Shown: piece by piece, positions 63,999 through 64,000 of the stretch
Layout: every line of letters starts with the position of its first letter
How positions within the stretch are numbered: the stretch's first letter is position 1
Source of the DNA: Oasisia sp. SBJ-2009
Lineage: Eukaryota > Annelida > Polychaeta > Sabellida > Siboglinidae
Length of the DNA stretch: 64,000 bases
Direction of reading: 5' to 3'
Assembly: GCA_964017155.1 (NCBI GenBank)
Contig: OZ024857.1
Location: 39,020,641 to 39,084,640, forward strand
Position numbers and translations under genes: made by a program
Notes under the pieces: generated by a model
What the model was told of the DNA's origin: nothing
Database searches by the model: none
Seen by the model: the letters and a program-made list of their open reading frames with translations, nothing else

Positions 63999-64000
63999 TT

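Overview
This window is eukaryotic (metazoan) DNA. It has spliced genes with GT..AG introns, long (AC)n and (AT)n microsatellites, TIR elements, non-LTR retrotransposons and Ty3/gypsy-type elements. By eye it is AT-rich. A marine invertebrate, perhaps a mollusc or another lophotrochozoan, fits the mix of repeats, but no sequence here fixes the phylum. I found no bacterial-style operon, CRISPR array or RNA gene.

Host genes. (1) Two head-to-tail copies of an SLC15/PTR2-type proton-coupled oligopeptide transporter lie on the minus strand. Copy A (about 33.33 to 18.81 kb) can be assembled by hand into 23 phase-consistent coding exons encoding about 713 aa, close to vertebrate PEPT1. Copy B (3.65 kb leftwards) shows its first seven coding exons (187 aa) and then leaves the window. 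The two 5' halves lie in a tandem segmental duplication: about 1-7228 matches 29340-35243, with an offset of about 29.6 kb. (2) The first five coding exons of a CTD small phosphatase (CTDSPL-like, HAD/FCP1 family) lie on the plus strand at 46.06-63.34 kb, with a first intron of 15.1 kb. The gene continues beyond the right edge.

Between and inside these genes is a dense transposon nest. 7.2-18 kb holds a giant imperfect palindrome of about 7.6 kb. Its right arm contains a degenerate CR1/Jockey-like reverse transcriptase, itself interrupted by a 5'-truncated RTE-like element flanked by a 59-bp target-site duplication. Next comes a 1.2-kb element with inverted repeats of about 95 bp. 19.88-21.25 kb, within a transporter intron, is a TIR element with many copies of a 'GGCATGTCCGCACA' motif. 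34-45 kb carries a small TIR-like element, a dead Ty3/gypsy relic, and a young, internally deleted Ty3/gypsy element with 225-bp LTRs and a GTAAC target duplication. A MITE family has three copies (4.8, 24.1 and 54.5 kb).

Most notable: the palindrome with nested insertions; the 59-bp target-site duplication; a minisatellite grown from the 3' end of a transporter exon together with its splice donor, present in both paralogues; an in-frame gag-to-RT fusion in a recently inserted LTR element; and a Y-to-E change in the otherwise canonical ExxER/YGMR motif of transporter copy A. I saw no clearly new multi-gene system. The novelty lies in repeat architecture and paralogue divergence.
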